Source of the DNA: Varroa destructor
Lineage: Eukaryota > Arthropoda > Arachnida > Mesostigmata > Varroidae
Length of the DNA: 64,000 nucleotides
Direction: 5' to 3'
NCBI RefSeq assembly: GCF_002443255.2
Contig: NW_019211456.1
Span: 40,527,891-40,591,890 of the forward strand
Numbering within the stretch: the first letter of the stretch is position 1; every line of letters starts with the position of its first letter. This document shows, piece by piece, positions 59,736 through 64,000 of the stretch. The position numbers and the translations under genes were made by a program. The notes beneath the pieces are model-generated. The model was not told the origin of the DNA. It saw nothing but the letters and a program-made list of their open reading frames with translations, and searched no databases.

Positions 59736-61739
59736 GGAGCTTACTCCATCACGTAGAGCTCTCGTAATTGGCTTAATGCCATAATGTTATAATACCTTCA
59801 GGAAGAATTTGTTGCAAAGCCCTGCCATGTGTAGTCTTCAAGAAATATTAAATAAGCGTAGGGGTATCTTCAGAAGGAAAAGGGACACTCAACATTTGTC
59901 TAAGTAATACCTCTGTCTCCACCCGGCGGCTTCCAATGTTATACTATAGCGGGCCGCAACCACTACGTTAAACTCTATATTACATCACACGCATGTTTAG
60001 CTTACTATGTACTACCGAGAGCCCCCCTCTTACGAGAGAGTCTGTGACCGTTTGAGTACTCTTACCACTAGCGTTGTTCATCGTGGACTGAGCTATAGGC
60101 ATTGTCTGACTTTTTGATCTTGGCAACAATAAGAACCTGACCGAACAATACATGGCCGCATCACACCTTATTAAAAGTCATCAAGTCGAAGTACGGCCGA
60201 AAGGGGAACATTGTGTCCTGGATTGTCAATGAAATTTACGATCAAACTAGGCAACAGTAATCGTGATATACTTCCGGTCCTCTCTCAGCAAATGAGAGAT
60301 ACTCCAACACATGGAGTTTGCCTATCCTGCATTGCTTCGTATCTATACCAGGATCTTCGTTGTTATGAAAAGAGCAACCGTAACCTTGAATTGACATAGC
60401 TCAAATGCCAACGTAATCTCAGCCCGAATTTCATGAGAGTGACAGATTTCGCATCGTTTAACGACAGGTTACTTTTTAACAGTCCTGGATATCTGGATAC
60501 CTTTGAAAGCGGCTAGTGATATTTAGCACTCCCGAAACAAGTGGCTCTCGCCGGCAGAGGTTTACGGTCTATAACGAGAACCCGTGGATGCACAGACATG
60601 TATGTGAAATACTAAATTGACAACCAATGAAAGTTAACTTAGTCAACTTGATTACAAATATTATTTGGTTAATTAAATTTTTTTTTAAATCGACTTCTTC
60701 GAGCTGCATGCGGTATTTGGATAAATCTAAACAAAGTTTTGTCATTATATAGCATTATATACTTCGCTTCTCACCAGCAGAAGTCATGTAGGTAGACGTT
60801 TGATATTTTTGCGCTGATTGTATTAATGGATCCGCACAACGCCGTTCACAGTCATCCCTATTTAAAAGCTATTCTGCTTAGATGGTAAACTTCTCCGGGT
60901 GGGGCCATTTGCTTTCAATAGTGACCTCTTAATGAACGAACAGTTCATTTCTTTGATAAGCACGCAAGAATTGAACACTGCTTCTTATAGTGTTGGCCAG
61001 TAAGTCTCGACATTTTTTCTCCAAACGCTCGCCTTTGCCCTAGTACTTTCTTTCAATATGGCGTTCCATTCGAAAGCGCGTGGCGTCCTATATAAGAGTG
61101 CATTGCTTGTGTTAAAAAGGAAAAGTAAGATTTTTATCAAAGCAATAATTCAAAAATGGACCTTGTCAAATGGAAAAAAAAAAGTACATTTTTTACACCT
61201 GTTCTACAACAGATAGTGTTCAACAGTCAGTTACCGAGATCTAACACTAACCGAATCCGTTGTGGGGGGACTGTGCAATGTACGGGCAGTTTGAAAAGGC
61301 TGTTTAGGCCTGGAAAATGCACTCCGATGAGGGGGATGGCTCGAGGCCGACGGTGATCCTCTTCAGCTGCTACCCAGAGAAAGCTGTCACTGGTCGCCTT
61401 ATGAATGAACTGAAAAGAAGAGCTCTTGCCGGACGACATTCGAGGCCACTTACATTTAACTGAGTATGCACAAAAGTGGGGATATTGGGTACGCTATGCA
61501 CCGATCAAAAGCAACAAAGAGCGGCGAGTTATCGCTCTACTGTAAAATTCATATCCTGCATTACATGCTACTAACATTGTCCTGTAAAGGCCCTTACATG
61601 AATATGCATGTATGCACGTTTATTATATTCAAGCTAAGCGACTTCAAACCCCATAAAACCTAGAAGACCATTTTAGATACAAAATATCTCCACGCAGATT
61701 TATTAGTCAAATCCGCAATATTGGATTCCTTTATTACAA
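59736..61739. other. Non-coding stretch, no gene recognised
   Basis: Only short frames (up to 70 codons) occur, and no RNA gene or repeat of note was seen. Confidence 0.5.
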
Positions 61740-62400
61740 TTTAAAAGATCTGTAAGGGCCGCTCGCTTATTCAATGTCCTACAGTCTACATCTTATTAGA
61801 GCTGCCACAGTGTCGCGAGCTCGGAAAAGGCGATGATGCAAACAAACAACAATCTTTCTGATACTCCGCGTTGTTCGATAAAAATCCATGCTACGTCGAT
61901 GTATACGTCGCTGGTTTGTACGGCATTGACGTGGCCTATAGCGAGTCGTCAGCCAGACAACTGAATTTAAAGAAAAATTCATGGACAGCGCTGGATAAGG
62001 TCCCACACCAGTTCCGCCTCCTTTGAGGAGGTGCATATTAGTTCATTGGAAACGTATCATCGTTATTCGGCTCGCGATATCGCTATTCCTCTTTCCACTC
62101 CTCACCCGAGTATCTGACGAGAATCACTGCGGAGCTCACTTTCATGATGGCTGTGGTGGGCATCAATACGAGTGTTTGTCGGGAGCTGGGCCAGAACAGA
62201 GGGGGTTGGTGGCAGTGGCGATGCAAGCAGGCCCATCTTCTGATCGAGTACGAGTTTTAGGACAACATCGGGCATCGTGAAAGATATGGCTTCAAGTTGT
62301 GCTTGACAGTAAGGAAGCCACCAGAGTGGAACGCATTTGATGTAAAAAACTGTGTCGTGAGCCGTATGGAGGTGCGATTGGAGGAAGGATAAATATGAAC
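61740..62400. other. GC-elevated island; possible exon after 62110
   Basis: A pyrimidine-rich tract ending in CACCCGAG at 62110 has the form of a splice acceptor. Beyond it the plus strand turns abruptly G-rich. From 62111 one frame runs 49 codons (with NTSVCRELGQNRGGWWQWRC) to a stop, then stays open to about 62390. A second frame is open from 62023 to 62280 with a hydrophobic N-terminal part but no ATG. CAG|TAAGGA near 62307 is a poor donor. I recognise no family. A regulatory island or unrecognised coding sequence are both possible. Confidence 0.25.
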
Positions 62401-63669
62401 CGGAAAAATTGTGCTACATTGAATTGAATAAGGGAATCGCCATATGATTCATGCATACAACTGCACTTCGTGTGTGACGTAAATAAAACATCGACTATTA
62501 TGAAAACAGCCATTGGCAGGTGTGCATTCAAGACGTTACTGCATAACTCTATCTATAATTGTAGCTTTACTATATCTTACCACTAGTTACTCTTCTATTA
62601 TCCGAAAATACCTGAATTATAGTCCTAAATATGTCATACAATATGTACATATATTTGCGAGCGCTAGGCTAAACATGTGAAGCAGTGCACGTATGTTGCA
62701 CAATTTCACTGCGGGTTTCCTTTTTTTTGTCGCGTGAAAATAAACCCGTTTGACATGTTCTGCGCTTCCTTCTGTCGTCCATAGGTGATCCTACCTGTGT
62801 ACCAGTCTTTTTTCTTTAGCAGACTTCATGAAATGGCCAGATATATGATGACAGATAGACGATAAAATAAGCGACGCTTTTTTTACCGACATCAATTGCC
62901 CTAAATGAGAGCGTATCAGTTTAACTAAACTATTTCACCACTGCCATCCTGATAGAGACGATTGATTTGTGACAACTTTTCCTAAACCTCAATTAATTTC
63001 TTCCACCTGCTTTCTATCTGAAAGGACCTATCTTTTCTTAGGCCACATTGACTTAAATTATGAAAGCTAACTATGCTATTATAAACCATGTATAGACATC
63101 ATTTCGCTCGTCGGTGAAATGTAGTCTTCCATTTTACAATGGAGCGCATAGCCTTCCTCCTAAGCGTGAAGAGCGATAATACAATACATGGATATAACGC
63201 ATTTGTTGCCTACTAACAGTAACTACTAACAGTAAAATAATTCTACCTTGTACTCAATCCTCGGTGAATGAAGTTAGCCACCAATGTTAGGAAACTTCTA
63301 TTTTCGATAATGTAAGTTTATAGTCAATCTAGCTCAAGGTGTAAGTACTGCTTAATGTACTAATAGGTACGGTCCTAATAGGAACACATTGAAGGTGCAT
63401 TGATGCACTTCGATGCTATTTCGTTCCGTGGCCTGAAACACATATTCAGTGTAAAACTGCTGCTTACCAGATAGCATAGCGAATAGTAGATAAGGGTATA
63501 TAGGTTTATATAATAATGCATTACAATATTGAGCTGGTCCAAAAACAGAGCAAGGCCATTCGTTAAACGATGACAAATGTGTCCTATATATTTCGCTTTG
63601 TTGCGTTGATTATTCTCTGTCTACGCTATCGCTGACGCCGATTACAGTTATGCATTTATATTTTTATAG
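62401..63669. other. Non-coding stretch upstream of candidate exon
   Basis: No gene was recognised. A 13-base tandem repeat (TACTAACAGTAAC) lies at 63211-63235. If the exon at 63670 is real, this stretch is probably intron or upstream sequence on the plus strand; TACTAAC is also the yeast branch-point sequence, but here it is too far from the acceptor to be used. Confidence 0.4.
63211..63235. repeat. Short tandem repeat, period 13
   Basis: TACTAACAGTAA occurs twice, offset by 13 bases. Confidence 0.88.
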
Positions 63670-63963
63670 GAAAAGGGAAAAATGTCAGTTGTAGAATTTG
63701 TCTTTTCAGTTGCTAAGCGCCTGATTTATATCACATTTCCTATTAAATATCACCGTTTTTCTATTTGCGTGGCGACTATTTTTCTGCTTGTCCTGACGGC
63801 GCTTTTCTACTTTGTCACAGCATCGCGAAAAGGACTCACTGCGGAGATCAAGGAGCTTGATAGGGGGACGATCAGAGTGCCAAACACGACACTAAAAAGG
63901 GCAGTTTTCGTTCAGCATTTAATGAAACAGTGCTGTAACGGTCATGCGCAATTCTTGAACTAA
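63670..63963 (+). CDS. Candidate coding exon: short type II membrane protein, unknown family
   Basis: A TTTATATTTTTATAG acceptor-like sequence (63655-63669) is followed 12 bases later by an ATG at 63682 preceded by A-rich sequence, a good animal start context. The frame runs 93 codons to a TAA at 63961-63963. Residues 1-27 are basic and amphipathic. Residues about 28-46 (SICVATIFLLVLTALFYFV) form one membrane span, followed by a charged segment: a short cytoplasmic tail plus signal anchor, as in many Golgi enzymes. Third codon positions are richer in G and C than the local background. No strong splice donor was found before the stop; a weak one is CG|GTCATG near 63939. It may be the first coding exon of a gene continuing to the right, or a small complete protein. 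I do not recognise the family. Confidence 0.4.
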   Translation, partial: EKGKMSVVEFVFSVAKRLIYITFPIKYHRFSICVATIFLLVLTALFYFVTASRKGLTAEIKELDRGTIRVPNTTLKRAVFVQHLMKQCCNGHAQFLN

Positions 63964-64000
63964 AATAGGCATAGCAATCGTTTCTGCTAGCAGGCCAAAC

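Noticed and set aside
62111..62260. Wnt-like exon, suggested by cysteine and tryptophan pattern
   Set aside because: Cysteine spacing is wrong and no other conserved residues are present.
62307..62392. BEL/Pao gag start, suggested by KPPEWNAF
   Set aside because: A single short match with no following gag helices.
1..64000. Bacterial operons, CRISPR arrays, prophage, rRNA or complete tRNA genes
   Set aside because: No long dense frames, no regularly spaced direct repeats, no rRNA-like sequence and no complete cloverleaf were seen. Several frames open only with TTG, CTG or GTG, as expected of non-coding DNA.

Overview
The window reads as animal nuclear DNA, probably from an arthropod. It is AT-rich and has no long continuous reading frames. 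It carries (TA)n microsatellites, poly(A)/poly(T) runs, tRNA-like (Pol III box) sequences and several tracts of broken protein that resemble BEL/Pao LTR retrotransposons. That superfamily is known only from animals, which is the main reason for calling a metazoan. Everything here is by-eye reading; no alignment or database search was run. At this base composition, chance alone gives roughly a dozen open frames of 100 codons or more in 64 kb, so frame length is not used as evidence of a gene.

Layout. 1-4.43 kb: nothing supported. 4.55-8.53 kb, minus strand: a decayed pol tract whose pieces lie in the expected order (reverse transcriptase, RNase H, linker, integrase, C-terminal end). An in-phase 63-bp tandem duplication holding two TGACGTCA palindromes abuts it at 8.556-8.669 kb. 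8.7-20 kb: no gene seen, one (TA)n. 20.07-20.63 kb, minus strand: a possible integrase relic. 24.77-25.86 kb: a GC-elevated island. 27.80-28.61 kb, plus strand: a second possible integrase relic. 31.28-31.36 kb: a tRNA-like sequence with a strong hairpin. 39.11-40.20 kb, plus strand: a gag relic. 40.2-46 kb: mostly very AT-rich, with a small GC island at 41.73-42.31 kb. 46.02-49.50 kb, plus strand: the best-supported relic, running from gag through RT and RNase H towards integrase in several frames. 49.6-59.7 kb: two further tRNA-like heads, a compound (TA)n and two notable palindromes or hairpins, plus a GC island at 58.04-59.33 kb. 61.74-62.40 kb: another GC island. 63.67-63.96 kb: the one place that looks like an intact host coding exon, a splice-acceptor-like sequence followed by an ATG and a short type II membrane protein.

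No operon, pathway or functioning multi-gene system is visible. The genes do not work together in any way I can see; the window looks like a repeat-rich intergenic or intronic region with a host gene possibly beginning at the right edge. I found no evidence for an undescribed system. The most useful leads are the chain of BEL/Pao relics, the GC islands in which the plus strand changes from pyrimidine-rich to purine-rich, the hairpins, and the right-edge exon.
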